Source of the DNA: Verrucomicrobiota bacterium
GTDB lineage: Bacteria; Verrucomicrobiota; Verrucomicrobiia; Verrucomicrobiales; Akkermansiaceae
Assembly (NCBI GenBank): GCA_004293285.1
Contig: RDYF01000101.1
Coordinates: 1-35,925, forward strand
Direction: 5' to 3'
Length of the DNA stretch: 35,925 nucleotides
Shown: piece after piece, positions 8,445 through 18,700 of the stretch
How positions within the stretch are numbered: the stretch's first letter is position 1
Layout of the letters: each line of letters starts with the position of its first letter
Position numbers and translations under genes: made by a program
The notes under the pieces: generated by a model
Seen by the model: only the letters and a program-made list of their open reading frames with translations
Told to the model about the DNA's origin: nothing
Databases searched by the model: none

Positions 8445-10160
8445 ATGAATCACGAAAAACAATCATTCCAAGCTGAAGTACGATTCTCTCTACACCGACC
8501 GCGAAATTTTCACTCGCGAGCTGGTTTCCAATGCGTCTGATGCCCTCGAGAAGTTGAAGCACTTGCAGCTCACCGAAAGCTCGATCCACGAAGCGGAGCA
8601 GCCACTGCAAATTGAAATCACGACCGACGAGGCGAATCGTCAGCTGATCATCGCCGACCGCGGCATCGGTATGACCAAGGAGGAGTTGGTGCAAAATCTC
8701 GGCACCATCGCTCATTCGGGGACGAAGGCTTTCATCAAAAACCTCCAAGAAAAAGGCAGTCAAAATGCCGGCATGATCGGGATGTCTTCACCCGCTCGTG
8801 GCAGGCCGATGCACCTTCGCTGCGCTGGACCAGCGATGGTCGTGAGGGCTATGAAATCGAAGAGGTCGAGGCCCAGTCGCGCGGTGTGAAAATCGTCATC
8901 CATCTCAAGGAAGAACACGCCGAGTTCGCCCAGCAGTCGCGCATCAAGGACCTGCTCAATAAGTATTCGAACTTCGTCGCTTTCCCGATTTTGCTCAATG
9001 GCGAGCGCGTCAACCAAATCGAAGCACTGTGGCTGAAGTCGAAAAACGAAGTCACGGAACAAGAATACGAGGACTTTTATCGCTTCACCGCGAAAGCCTG
9101 GGACAAGCCGAAGTTCACCATGCACTTCCCCGAGGAAAACCAAGAGCGCTTCGGCTTTGGTCCGGTGCAACCCGGCGTGGCGCTGTATTGCAAACGCGTG
9201 TTGATCGATCCTCAGCCCGATGGCCTGCTGCCCGAGTGGTTGCGTTTCGTGCGTGGGGTCATCGACTCCGCCGACCTGCCGCTCAACATTTCGCGCGAGT
9301 CGATGCAAGATAGCGCGTTGATCAAAAAACTCGGCCAGGTGGTCACTAAGCGTCTGCTCAAATTCTTGGAGAAAAAAGCCACGGATGAGCCCGAAACCTA
9401 TCGCGGCTTTTACCAAAACTTCTCACGTTTCCTCAAAGAGGGCATCGTCAGCTCGCACGAGCACCGCGAGTCGCTCGCCGGCTTGCTGCGCTTTGAAAGC
9501 TCTCTCTCGGAACCCGGCACGCTGCATTCGTTCGATGACTACCTCAGTCGCGCCAAAGAGGATCAAAAGGAAATCTATTTCCTCACCGGTGCCAGCCGTG
9601 AAGTCATTGAGTCCGGACCCTACCTCGAAGCGTTCAAAGCCCGCGGCTTGGAGGTCGCGTTCTTTACCGAGGGCGTTGATGAGTTTGTGTTCGAATCGCT
9701 CTCGACCTTTAAGGACAAAAAAATCGTCCGCGCCGATCAAGCAAACATCGAACTGGATGACCATCATCTCGAAGGCGACGCCCTCGCCGCGAGCGATGTC
9801 GAGGCATTGCAAACGTGGTGGGAAGAAGCCATGCCCGAGCAGATCAAGGAAGTCAAAACCGGCAAACGTTTGATCGATAGCCCAGTCGTCGCATTGGTGC
9901 CAGAAGACGCGCCGAATCCACAAATGCGTGCGATGATGAAGGCCATGGGGCAGGATTTGCCAGCGGTGAATCCCATTTTGGAAATCAATCCCCGCCACGC
10001 TTTGATCAAAAAACTTTCCGCCCTGCGCGAAAGCAATCCGGAGCTGGCCACGCTTGTGGCGCAACAACTGGTCGATCAATCGATGCTCTCCGCCGGACTC
10101 ATCGAGCACCCGCAGTCGCTGGCGCAACGCATGAATGTCATCTTGGAACGAATTCTCTGA
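8445..10160 (+). pseudogene. htpG: htpG (Hsp90 chaperone), broken by short internal deletions
   Basis: The sequence is clearly HtpG, the cytosolic Hsp90 ATPase chaperone, but it is not a single frame. From ATG 8445 it reads MNHEKQSFQAEV, then about 23 nt are missing where the family has its KLLxLxxHSLY helix, and the frame changes to DSLYTDREIFTRELVSNASDALEKL. The ATP-binding pieces RELVSNASDA, IADRGIGM and GTIAHSGTKAF follow. At about 8780 roughly 16 codons are lost, including the glycine-rich lid motif QFGVGFYS, with a second frame change to VFTRSWQ. From there it is open to the end with the middle and C-terminal dimerisation domains intact, except that KFTMHF joins PEENQERFG with about 15 family residues absent, in frame. 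As written it cannot make working HtpG. It is either a real pseudogene or a sequence with assembly losses. Confidence 0.9.
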
Positions 10161-10246
10161 TTCGATACAAAGTCTCCCCTAGACATTGCAGAAATCTGTG
10201 ACATCGGTTAAGGACTGTTTCCCTTGCTGTTTTCACCTCATCACCC

Positions 10247-11065
10247 ATGCGCGCTACTCTCATTGTAATCGGAATCCTTCTGATTGCCATCGCTCTGCGA
10301 ACTGCGAAGCGTGCATGGGTGCGCAAACTCGGAGCCGTGGGCTTCTTGGTCGCGAGCTATGCTGCCTGCTTTTTCCTTTTTGGCACCTGGTGGGGCGGCA
10401 TGCTGGGCATCTTGCTCTGGCTGTTTTTGCCTTGGGTCGAGATCTTCACTCGCATCCGCACGATGCGCCTGCCCATGGACCATCGGATGCAACATACCAG
10501 CGTCCCCAATCCTGCCTTTTTCCCAAATGCTCCCCAATGCCTGAAAGCACTCGATGAAGCGGAGTTTGAACACTCTTCCGACTGCGGTTGGCATTGGTCG
10601 GGGATAAAGCAGTATTGCTGCATGTTTCTCGACCCATCCCACAAAACTCTTGCCATTCTCAGCCTCTGCGAGCAGTCCGATGTGGTGTTTTCTTTCGTCT
10701 CCATCTCGTCGGTCTCGTCCGATGGCACGATCTTCCGCACCACCAATTACCCTTTCGCTCCCACGCTCAAGTATCCGAAAAAATATCGCTGGAACCACGT
10801 GCCCTGTTCGCGACACTGCTTCCGCCAAATTCTCGCAAGTCACGAGCAATTTCTTCAACAACAAGGCAGCCACGAAAAGGATCTGCAGAGCTTTGATCCC
10901 GATCTCCTAGAAGACATGACGGAGGAGGAAATGCACGAAATGATCGAGCACAATCTCGATCACGGCATCATCGAGTTCGCCGGTGATGGCTTTTTCTCCT
11001 ACAGCACCAAGGGCCTGTTTTATCTTTGGGGGCAATTCATCAAGGACATGGTGCGTCTTTGCTGA
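10247..11065 (+). CDS. Membrane protein of unknown function, cysteine-rich soluble part
   Basis: A 272-residue protein not recognised as any named family. The N-terminal 65 residues form two or three hydrophobic segments (about 3-18, 28-46 and 47-63) with a basic RTAKRAWVRK between the first two. The remaining 200 residues are soluble and contain seven or eight cysteines, including QYCCMF and a CSRHC pair, then a very acidic stretch (about residues 215-240, LLEDMTEEEMHEMIEHNLDH) and an aromatic C-terminus. It starts 86 bases after the htpG end and is convergent with the AsmA-like gene, 24 bases away. No homology-based function is claimed; codon and composition look native, and the frame is uninterrupted, so a real gene is likely. 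Confidence 0.72.
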   Translation: MRATLIVIGILLIAIALRTAKRAWVRKLGAVGFLVASYAACFFLFGTWWGGMLGILLWLFLPWVEIFTRIRTMRLPMDHRMQHTSVPNPAFFPNAPQCLKALDEAEFEHSSDCGWHWSGIKQYCCMFLDPSHKTLAILSLCEQSDVVFSFVSISSVSSDGTIFRTTNYPFAPTLKYPKKYRWNHVPCSRHCFRQILASHEQFLQQQGSHEKDLQSFDPDLLEDMTEEEMHEMIEHNLDHGIIEFAGDGFFSYSTKGLFYLWGQFIKDMVRLC

Positions 11066-11089
11066 TCACTCATCGCAGTGACCTGCCGA

Positions 11090-13807
11090 TTAGGGCTGAC
11101 CTTTAAGCAATGCTTCTTCCTCGACCGGGGTCGGCGAGGTGAAGATCACATGCTCCCATTTCGGCTCGCTCATGGGGCCTTGTCCTTTGAATTGGAAAAG
11201 CCCCTTGATGATGGGCTGGAAGGGCATCACGACCAGTCCCAGCAAGCCCCGCGCATTCATCCGCATGGTCATGTCGATGGTGCTGTCGTTCAAATTGACC
11301 GATCCATTGCCGGTAAATTTGAGACTGGGCGTGTAGGTCACGAAGTCGTTGGTGCGCATGATTCCTTCGCGAATCGTATAGTGGCACGAGGCATCTTTCG
11401 CACGCTCAAATCCCACGCGTCGATCCGCGAGCACGAGCGCCACGAGATTGGATAGAGGGCCAAAAATCGGCACAGCAAACAACTCACCTTTTTCCAGTCG
11501 ACACTGCCCCTCGCCTTGAAGCGTCTTGGTTTGTCCGCTTTTGCCGTTCATCACGATGCGACCGGTAAGATAGCCATATCCTTTCTCGCGAAATTCGTAG
11601 GTCTCGGAAATGCCTTCGAGCATCAATTTGCTCCACGTCACCTCCGTCGTGAAGGCCCGATCTTGCTGCAAGCTGACGGTCACTGTGCCTGCCACATCGC
11701 CGCCGAATGCCGTGCCTTTGAGCTGGGTCAATGCCACTTTTTGGTCGTCGATCTTCACGTCTCCGGTCATCGACTGAATCGTCACGGGCGCGCCAAGAAA
11801 GACCCAGTTCATCGCGGGAGCTTGCTGCACTTGGATCGCTAAAGAGGTCTTGCCCGACGCCCGAACATCGACTTGACCACTCGCAGCGAGGGTCGGCGGT
11901 GTGTGAAATTCGTATTCCTCCAAGCGATCGGCAATGCTGCTCGCAAACATTCGCAACAATGGCGCAGGATGAACACTGCCTTTTAAGGAATCGATGGTGA
12001 CGATGCCCTGCGCATGATCGTAGATCACCGCTTTGGCTTGCACCGCACCTTGCGCTTTTCCTCCGTAGGTTTGATGCAGACGGTACTTGCGATAATCGAA
12101 ATCGACATCCACTGCCGTGAAGCGCAGCAATTGGTGACGCAAATCCATGCTGGTGCGACAGCGATTCACGGGCACACCGCGATAGCTCACGTTTTTGAGC
12201 TCAGCTTCCCCCGTCACAGACCAAGCTTGTCGGTCCAACCGATCCAGCTTACCGCTGAGCTTGACGGCATAGACGCTCTTGCGATTGCTCGCAAAGTCTC
12301 CCAACACTCTCTCCAACACTTGACCAGGGAAAAACATCTTCCATGTCTCTGCGCGGGCGTTGCTTTCAAGACCATACTCGAACTTTGCACCCTTCGCTTG
12401 CACCCATCCACGCAACTGCCCATGCGGATGATCGATCTCTAAATTCTTGATGCTCAAGCTCTGCAAACCAACACCCTCGGACTCGTCGAAGGCTATGTCG
12501 ATCTTTCCTTTCACTTTAGGCAAACCATCGACCTCCAGAGCTCGCAGCGCCTCGATGTATCGACCTTCGCGATAGTGGGGTCGCAGCAATCGCATCGGCA
12601 GGGCTCCATTCAAGTTCACGCGCCACTGACCCGATTTGCGCAAGATGTTGCCTGCCAACAGCCCTTCTTCGTGATCAACCCGACAATGACGCAGGTAAAG
12701 ATCTCCCTGACGCAAGGAAAATTCTGAAGACAGGGAACGAATCGCTTGACCTTCGATCAACACGTTTTTCATCACACATGCACCCTGCAATTTCCATTCC
12801 CAAGTTCCCTGATCAGGCTTGCGGGAAAATTGACCGCGCGATTGCACGCTCATCTCACCACTGTGGGAGATGCGATAGGGCAACTTTTTTTTCGTCAGTG
12901 ACTGATACCACAGCACCCCGTCGAGCGAGGAATCGATCTCGATGTTTCCCATCTGCGAGCTCAGATCGTAGTCCATGGTGGCGCGAATCCGCCCGCGCTG
13001 GTCTTGTGCTTCGAGAAAGTGCACCGCAATCAGGGACTGAGTCATACTGCCTGAGGCTTTAACCTCGCGTAGTTCGATGTCGCCACGGTCTGCGCTTTGG
13101 CAGGAAAAATCGAATTGACACTTCAGCGCCTCCCACTTGGTAGCATCAGCTTCCAATTTCAACGAGAGCTCCGGCGGATGATCCGCATCGAGCTGCCACT
13201 GCGACACTTCTTTGACAAACTCGCGCAAGAACTTGCGATGGGCTCCCGACTCTTCGTCTTTGCTCTCATACCCCGGCACTTGACGAAATCCATAAATCAC
13301 CGCGTCGATCTTCAACTGAATGCCATCGATCAAACCGGTCGCCCGCTTGATCTCAAATTTTCGGCTGCGCGAAAGCAATACGGTCCCGTGAAGGTTTTTG
13401 ACCTGTATCGCCTCGCGTTCCGGTTCTTTCGGGTCCACTGGCAAACGCAACTCCGCATTGTGCAAATCGATGCGCGTCAAACGCGTAATCCCTCGCATGG
13501 CTTTGGATTTATCAAAGTCGAACACCAATCGCTCCAAATACGCCACGCGGGCCGAACGCTGGGCATCCGCAAAAATTTCAACCTCGGTCGCCTCCACACC
13601 ACGCAAAGGAACGTAGCGCAGTTTTTTGATTTTTGCCTCAATCCCCTGCTTCGAAAGCTCGCGTTCAATCGCCGCCCGCCAGGAATGAGGCAGACCTGTG
13701 TAGTTCCAATAAAAAATCAGCGCGCACCATGCAAAAATCAGGCCGAACACCAACACAAATAGGCTGGTGCGCAAATTTCGACTCAGAATCAAACGATTGA
13801 CGTTCAC
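11090..13807 (-). CDS. Large AsmA-like envelope protein
   Basis: A 905-residue protein with one N-terminal membrane anchor (about residues 14-33) followed by a very long, beta-rich periplasmic region. The C-terminal 250 residues have the AsmA_2 style of alternating short strands: TAFGGDVAGTVTVSL, YLTGRIVMNGKSGQ, GEGQCRLEKGELFAVPIFGPLSNLVA and then a domain ending in GLLGLVVMPFQPIIKGLFQFKGQGPMSEPKW (split here in two parts: GLLGLVVMPFQPI and GLFQFKGQGPMSEPKW). AsmA/TamB/YhdP-type proteins are thought to form grooves that carry phospholipid to the outer membrane. The start is a GTG, since no methionine occurs before the anchor otherwise. It lies 61 bases downstream of the amidase gene on the same strand, a likely operon of envelope functions. 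Specific substrate is unknown. Confidence 0.75.
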   Translation of the reverse strand: MNVNRLILSRNLRTSLFVLVFGLIFAWCALIFYWNYTGLPHSWRAAIERELSKQGIEAKIKKLRYVPLRGVEATEVEIFADAQRSARVAYLERLVFDFDKSKAMRGITRLTRIDLHNAELRLPVDPKEPEREAIQVKNLHGTVLLSRSRKFEIKRATGLIDGIQLKIDAVIYGFRQVPGYESKDEESGAHRKFLREFVKEVSQWQLDADHPPELSLKLEADATKWEALKCQFDFSCQSADRGDIELREVKASGSMTQSLIAVHFLEAQDQRGRIRATMDYDLSSQMGNIEIDSSLDGVLWYQSLTKKKLPYRISHSGEMSVQSRGQFSRKPDQGTWEWKLQGACVMKNVLIEGQAIRSLSSEFSLRQGDLYLRHCRVDHEEGLLAGNILRKSGQWRVNLNGALPMRLLRPHYREGRYIEALRALEVDGLPKVKGKIDIAFDESEGVGLQSLSIKNLEIDHPHGQLRGWVQAKGAKFEYGLESNARAETWKMFFPGQVLERVLGDFASNRKSVYAVKLSGKLDRLDRQAWSVTGEAELKNVSYRGVPVNRCRTSMDLRHQLLRFTAVDVDFDYRKYRLHQTYGGKAQGAVQAKAVIYDHAQGIVTIDSLKGSVHPAPLLRMFASSIADRLEEYEFHTPPTLAASGQVDVRASGKTSLAIQVQQAPAMNWVFLGAPVTIQSMTGDVKIDDQKVALTQLKGTAFGGDVAGTVTVSLQQDRAFTTEVTWSKLMLEGISETYEFREKGYGYLTGRIVMNGKSGQTKTLQGEGQCRLEKGELFAVPIFGPLSNLVALVLADRRVGFERAKDASCHYTIREGIMRTNDFVTYTPSLKFTGNGSVNLNDSTIDMTMRMNARGLLGLVVMPFQPIIKGLFQFKGQGPMSEPKWEHVIFTSPTPVEEEALLKGQP

Positions 13808-13868
13808 AATGATGCACCAATTGTAACGACATTTCTCACGAAAGCCAAGCCTCGATCAAACACCATCG

Positions 13869-14894
13869 TCATTGGTGCGGCACGCGACTCGACGCCGAGT
13901 TGGCTCGTCGACCATTCACAGCTTTTTGGTACAGCACCACGGCGTCACAGACTCCTCTGGCGACTGCCGCTATGTATTGCGGATTGGCAATCAATCGTGC
14001 TTCGTAACCATGACTCATGAAACCACCCTCAAGCAAAATGGCCGGATGCTTCACCCCCGTCAACACACTGTAACGCGCTCGCTTGATGCCGCGATCGAAG
14101 GTGTTCGCCTTACCCAAGCAACGAATCACCTGCCCGTGCACTGCCGTCGCCAAGGCGATGTTGGCGGAATCGTGTTGATTGCCGTTGAGCAATTGGAAAT
14201 CGCTCGACTTCAAGCCTTTGCCATAGTGCGCGACTCCTTGCGGAGAGAGCGTAAAGGTCTCGACTCCACGAGCCGACCGACTCCCCGCATTGAAATGAAT
14301 GCTGATAAAAATCGCAGGCTCTTTGAGCGCATTCGCCAAATCGACCCGCTCTTGCAAGGTCAGATAGACGTCACTGGTGCGTGTCATTACAACCTTGAAA
14401 CCACGCTGCATTAACAGTCTCCGCAATTCGGTGGCAACGCGCAAGTTGTAGGCTTTCTCCGTGCCATACTGATTCACTGCACCCGCATCTTTGCCACCGT
14501 GACCCGGATCGAGCACAACGGTGCGGAACTGACCCGCACGCGCAATGTAGCTCGGGCGGAGGACGGGATCGACGAGCTTCGTCAAATCAATCCGAGAAAT
14601 CGCCAGTTTTCCTGAGGTTTCGATGACCGGATACGTGCAAATGAATTTCACCCCATTAAACTGAATCTCTTGATCACCCACCTTCAACTGAAACACCAAA
14701 TTGCGTGCGGTCATCGTAATCCGATTCCCCTCGCGCTTCATCGATTGAAATCGATAAAATTGTTTTACATTCTCCATCGAAACATAATCGCGCCCTTCAT
14801 GCTTCAGCAATTCCCACTTCACCTGTCCCTGCGCCACGCAAAGCAGCGAAACAAGAAAAAGCACAATCGTAGTGAATGATGAGAAAATCCGCAT
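13869..14894 (-). CDS. Secreted N-acetylmuramoyl-L-alanine amidase (Amidase_3)
   Basis: A 341-residue protein with an N-terminal signal peptide (about residues 1-23), a beta-rich region of about 90 residues resembling a copper-amine-oxidase-N-like or AMIN-type domain, and an Amidase_3 catalytic domain from about 124 to 325. The zinc ligands are visible as H132 in DPGHGGKDAG, E146 in GTEKAYN and H199 in ISIHFNAG, and the catalytic glutamate is E288 in ILLEGGFMSH. The enzyme cuts the amide bond between MurNAc and the stem peptide and commonly acts in cell separation. A possible promoter lies 27 bases upstream of the ATG. The AsmA-like gene follows on the same strand after 61 bases. Confidence 0.93.
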   Translation of the reverse strand: MRIFSSFTTIVLFLVSLLCVAQGQVKWELLKHEGRDYVSMENVKQFYRFQSMKREGNRITMTARNLVFQLKVGDQEIQFNGVKFICTYPVIETSGKLAISRIDLTKLVDPVLRPSYIARAGQFRTVVLDPGHGGKDAGAVNQYGTEKAYNLRVATELRRLLMQRGFKVVMTRTSDVYLTLQERVDLANALKEPAIFISIHFNAGSRSARGVETFTLSPQGVAHYGKGLKSSDFQLLNGNQHDSANIALATAVHGQVIRCLGKANTFDRGIKRARYSVLTGVKHPAILLEGGFMSHGYEARLIANPQYIAAVARGVCDAVVLYQKAVNGRRANSASSRVPHQ

Positions 14895-14920
14895 GGGTTA
14901 TGAGACAGTCAACTGCGTAA

Positions 14921-14949
14921 TCTCTACTCATTGTTAGCCGCCATGACAA
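14921..14949 (-). promoter_or_regulatory. Possible sigma-70 promoter of the amidase gene
   Basis: Read on the minus strand, TTGTCA (14949-14944) and TAGAGA (14926-14921) are 17 bases apart, and the -10-like box ends 27 bases before the amidase ATG. An 8-bp inverted repeat, CCGCCATG (14938-14945) and CATGGCGG (14985-14992), overlaps the -35 box and could bind a regulator. Support is by consensus only. Confidence 0.4.
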
Positions 14950-15136
14950 TGTAAAACTTTGCCAGCACAAAAAACCGCTTAGCACATGGCGGATTTTCAC
15001 CGAGCGAATTCATGGATCACCACGATTTCCAGCAAATCCGATCTGCCGCAGACATCGACGGCGAAACTTAGTAAACCAAATCCAACAATGATGCCGTGTA
15101 GCTCAATTTCGCGACGGCTCATACAATCAGCGTCGG

Positions 15137-15560
15137 CCATCGAACCTCGAATGCATCGTCTCCGACCCAGGAGCCGTCAACGTCGCCATCTGGGCCACGT
15201 TGAAACTCAATTAAACCAGCACCAACATCGGGAACGCGCTCAGTATCGGCGGCATCGCGCCGCCACTCGGCGTTGAATCTGCGGCAAACAACTCCTTCAT
15301 CACAGTCACCGACGACGACAAGCACGGTGTCGGAAGATTGACCAATATACTTTCGGTCTCGATGCGAAAAGCGCAACCGCAATGAATCCCCTCACCTTCC
15401 TGCTCGACAAGATCTGCACTTCCACGACCTGATCACTTGGACCGAGGACACCGGAGCCACCTCATACCAAACCGTCAATGGCAAGGTTGGAGATGTTGAC
15501 ACAATAAAAGCCCCCCTCACCGGCGAGCTCCCGCTCATCAATCCTGAAGTCATTCCCATC
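15137..15560 (+). pseudogene. Remnant of the C-terminal end of a secreted Verrucomicrobia-type protein
   Basis: No intact gene lies between 14895 and 15786. Within it, broken pieces in different frames resemble the C-terminus of the large PATR protein downstream. YTFGLDAKSATAMNPLTFLLD (in two blocks: YTFGLDAKSATAM and NPLTFLLD) starts near 15345 and corresponds to YAFGLNPKNGASAQPI; DLITWTEDTGATSYQTVNG from about 15420 in another frame corresponds to NLTNWSEDIGALQSATTIT. An earlier block (ECIVSDPGAVNVAIWATLK, from about 15137) is also protein-like but unrecognised. The frame changes between blocks and the missing intervening TYTRR segment suggest deletions. It is the debris of a formerly adjacent secreted-protein gene. 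The rest of the 14895-15786 gap shows nothing beyond the amidase promoter region and the repeat element at 15626. Confidence 0.5.
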
Positions 15561-15625
15561 CCACGGGAGTGCCGAGCTCTGGGCTCTTTCCTCCCCAACC
15601 AAAATCCAACATTCCCCACCCCAAA

Positions 15626-15654
15626 TACCCCGCACATTTTAACGGGTAGGCAGA
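15626..15654 (+). repeat. Intergenic element copy 1 (core TTTTAACGGGTAG)
   Basis: The core TTTTAACGGGTAG is at 15637-15649. The 19 bases 15636-15654 (ATTTTAACGGGTAGGCAGA) are identical to 25430-25448. Upstream, CCCGCAC is shared with copy 3 at 31322. CCCG and CGGG flank a 10-base CACATTTTAA, so a short hairpin or palindromic site is possible. It lies between the gene remnant and the start of the PATR-GH29 gene, 133 bases before its chosen ATG. Confidence 0.6.
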
Positions 15655-15786
15655 CGGATGACGCTCGCTAGGGTGTGGGTGGATTCTAGCAACTTGTCGC
15701 TACCCCAACCCAACCGATTTCACCCGCTTTCTATGCCGTCGAATTATCTCGCCAAGCAAACGCTGCAACTCATGTCCTCTCTCCAC

Positions 15787-18700
15787 ATGAATTCCTCCAT
15801 CAACGACATAAAACGCACCGCATCATTGCTTGCGCTGAGTGCCATTTCAACTTGCCTGCTGCCCGCATCCGCGCAGGCTGCCAGCTTCACCTGGGGCGGT
15901 GGCGACAGCATTTGGACGAACACCTCTGCATCCGGTTGGAACGGCGGCCCACCCGTCAGTGGCGACACTGCAAGGCGGTGTCTCGATCACTGTCTCTGGC
16001 TCCGCTCTGCTCCGCAGTGCCGGCTATTACCTCTCCCCAGCAAATCTCACGCTCTCCCACGGCGGATCGGTGAGTTTGCAGAACACTGGCCACTATGCGA
16101 ACTACGGCGGCGGCTGGCTACCTGCCACCCTCACCGTCTCTGGCAGCTCGGCGTCCGCTTCCCTCATGACAGGTGACCAAGACCACGCGTTCTGGAATCT
16201 CGCCGATGGCACGATCTTCGAGGTCGCCGATGTGACCGGAAATGCGGACCCCGATCTCACAATCTCGGCCGGCCTGAAAGATGCAGTCGGTTCGCCGGAC
16301 ACGACCTGGATACCATCGGGCATCATAAAATCGGGCGACGGCACCATGGTGCTGAGCGCGGAAAATACCTACAGCGGCGGAACGACGGTTCATGGCGGCA
16401 GGCTCCTCCTCGCAAACGGAAATGCGGGCGGCAGGGGCCGAATTCAGGGCTCACTCACGATCCACAATGGAGCCACTGTCGAGACCACCGGTGACGGTAC
16501 CGGTCTGGGGTGGATGGATCAGATTTCCTCCGTTTCGATCAACGGCGGCACACTCACCAGCACGGGTGTCATGCACATCTGGAATATCGCCGGTGGGATC
16601 TCCATGACTGGAGGCACACTCCAAAGCAACAATGGCACCAGCGACCCGAGCGGCTCGCAACTCGAGTGGAACCGGACCAACTTGACCACCAACGCTAGCG
16701 CGGACACAGCGACGATCGCCGGCCGCATCCGCATGCGCCCCGACAGCGGATTCACCGGCATCAGCTTCACCGTGAACGATGGCGAGGCCGCGACCGATCT
16801 CCTCATCAGCGCGGCCATCAACGAGGCGTGGGGCAATTTGGCCATCACCAAGTCCGGAGCGGGCACCATGGTTCTTGCGGGCAACAACACTTACAGTGGC
16901 GGCACCGTGGTGGGCGGCGGCATCCTCTCCATCGGCACTGTCGGCAACATCGGGAGTGCTTGGCTGGCCCTGGACAATACCTCTACGCTACGTTACACTG
17001 GGACAGGTTCAGAATTCACGAGCCGTGATCTTTGGATCAACAACGCCGCGGGCACCCGAACCTTCGATATCGTCGATTCCGGAGCCGTCCTCACCTTGAG
17101 CGGCGGCGGTGGCCAGATCAACAGGGCCATCGCGAAAACCGGTGCAGGCACCTTGGTGCTCGGCAAGATGATTTCGGGGAGCGCATCCGTCACGGTCCAT
17201 GAAGGCACCTTGGTCCTTTCTGCCTCTAATAGCTACAGCGGCAGTACGACGATTCACGGCGGCACCATCAAGGCGGCCGCAAGTCAGGCTCTCGGAGGGG
17301 CATCCTCCACGCTCACCTTGAACGGCGGCACGCTCGATCTCGACGGCCAGGCACAAACTCTCGCCGCACTCCATGGCGCGTCCGGCCTTGTCCAAGGCGG
17401 CTCCGGTGCCATCAGCATCTTGACCATCGGCAACGGCAATGCGTCGTCTTCCTTCAGCGGCACTCTCACGGGTAACCTCGCTTTGGTGAAAACCGGCACC
17501 GGCACACTCACTCTGACCGGACCAGTGGAAACCAACGCGTTCATCACCGTCGAACAAGGAACATTGGATTTGTCCACTGCGACTCTTTCCGCAGGTGTTA
17601 GAATCAATGCCTCACCGCAATCCGTCGTGAAACTTCCAACTGCCATCATCGCCAAGCTTTACGTAGACAACATAAAGCTCTCGCCCGGCCGTTGGGGTGC
17701 CCCCGGCAGCGTGGCCGCCGGACTGGCCGATTTTGAATCGCCCGTATTCTCCGGCCCGGGCGTCGCGACCATCGCCGATACCGGGCTTTCCTCGCGGGAG
17801 CGCTGGAAGACCATGAAGCACGGATTGTTTGTCCACTACGTCTGGGACGGTTCCGGCGGGGTGACCCATAATGCCGACGGCAGTAGCCCCACCAGCGTGA
17901 ATGATGTGGCCGATCGCTTCGATGCCACCGGTTTCGCCAACGATCTCGAGTCAATGGGCGTCGAGTATATCATCTTCACCGCTTGGCATTCCTTGTTCTA
18001 TCCGCTTTTCAACAGCAGTGCGATGGAGCGCTACTATCCGGGGCGCTGCCCGAATCGCGACATGATCGGCGATATGATCACCGCCGTTCGAGCAAAGGGC
18101 ATTCGTGTTCTACTCTACACCCATCCGATGCAGCCGATCAGTTGGGACTACAATACCCACAACAACCTGATCAACGATGTCCATGCCGAGTTGGTTGAGC
18201 GCTACGGCGATCAGATCGAAGGGCTTTTCCTCGACGAGAACGACGTCAACGGAAATCAGGACAGCTTCGTCGATTACCCGCGCCTCGTCGGCACCATCCG
18301 CCATCGCAACCCGGAGCTTGTCCTGATTCAGAACTACACCGGCAACGTCTATTCCTGTGATATGATCCACTGGGAAACGGGAAATCCGCGCCAGGATTAC
18401 AAAAACAACCCGGATGCCAGCTGGACCACGCCGACTCCGACCACCCAGCTTCTCACCCAGAACTGGAGCGCCTTGCAGCCGAAGGTCCCCACACCGGCCG
18501 CCGCCATCTGGCGCTCGGCGGAAGGCATCTTCCGCACCGCCGTGGTCGGCGCGGGTTCTTCGACGATGGGCGGCGGTTGGTTGTGGGCCGCAGGTCCCTA
18601 TCCCGGCGACGGCACATGGTTGAATCCAAGCACTGGCCAGACCCAGAACATCGGACGCTGGGAACAGGGCGTGCTCGAAGCCATGCAGGGCGCGGCCACC

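Noticed and set aside
9423..10127. Long minus-strand frame opposite htpG
   Set aside because: The plus strand here encodes the conserved HtpG C-terminal domains; the opposite frame has no independent support.
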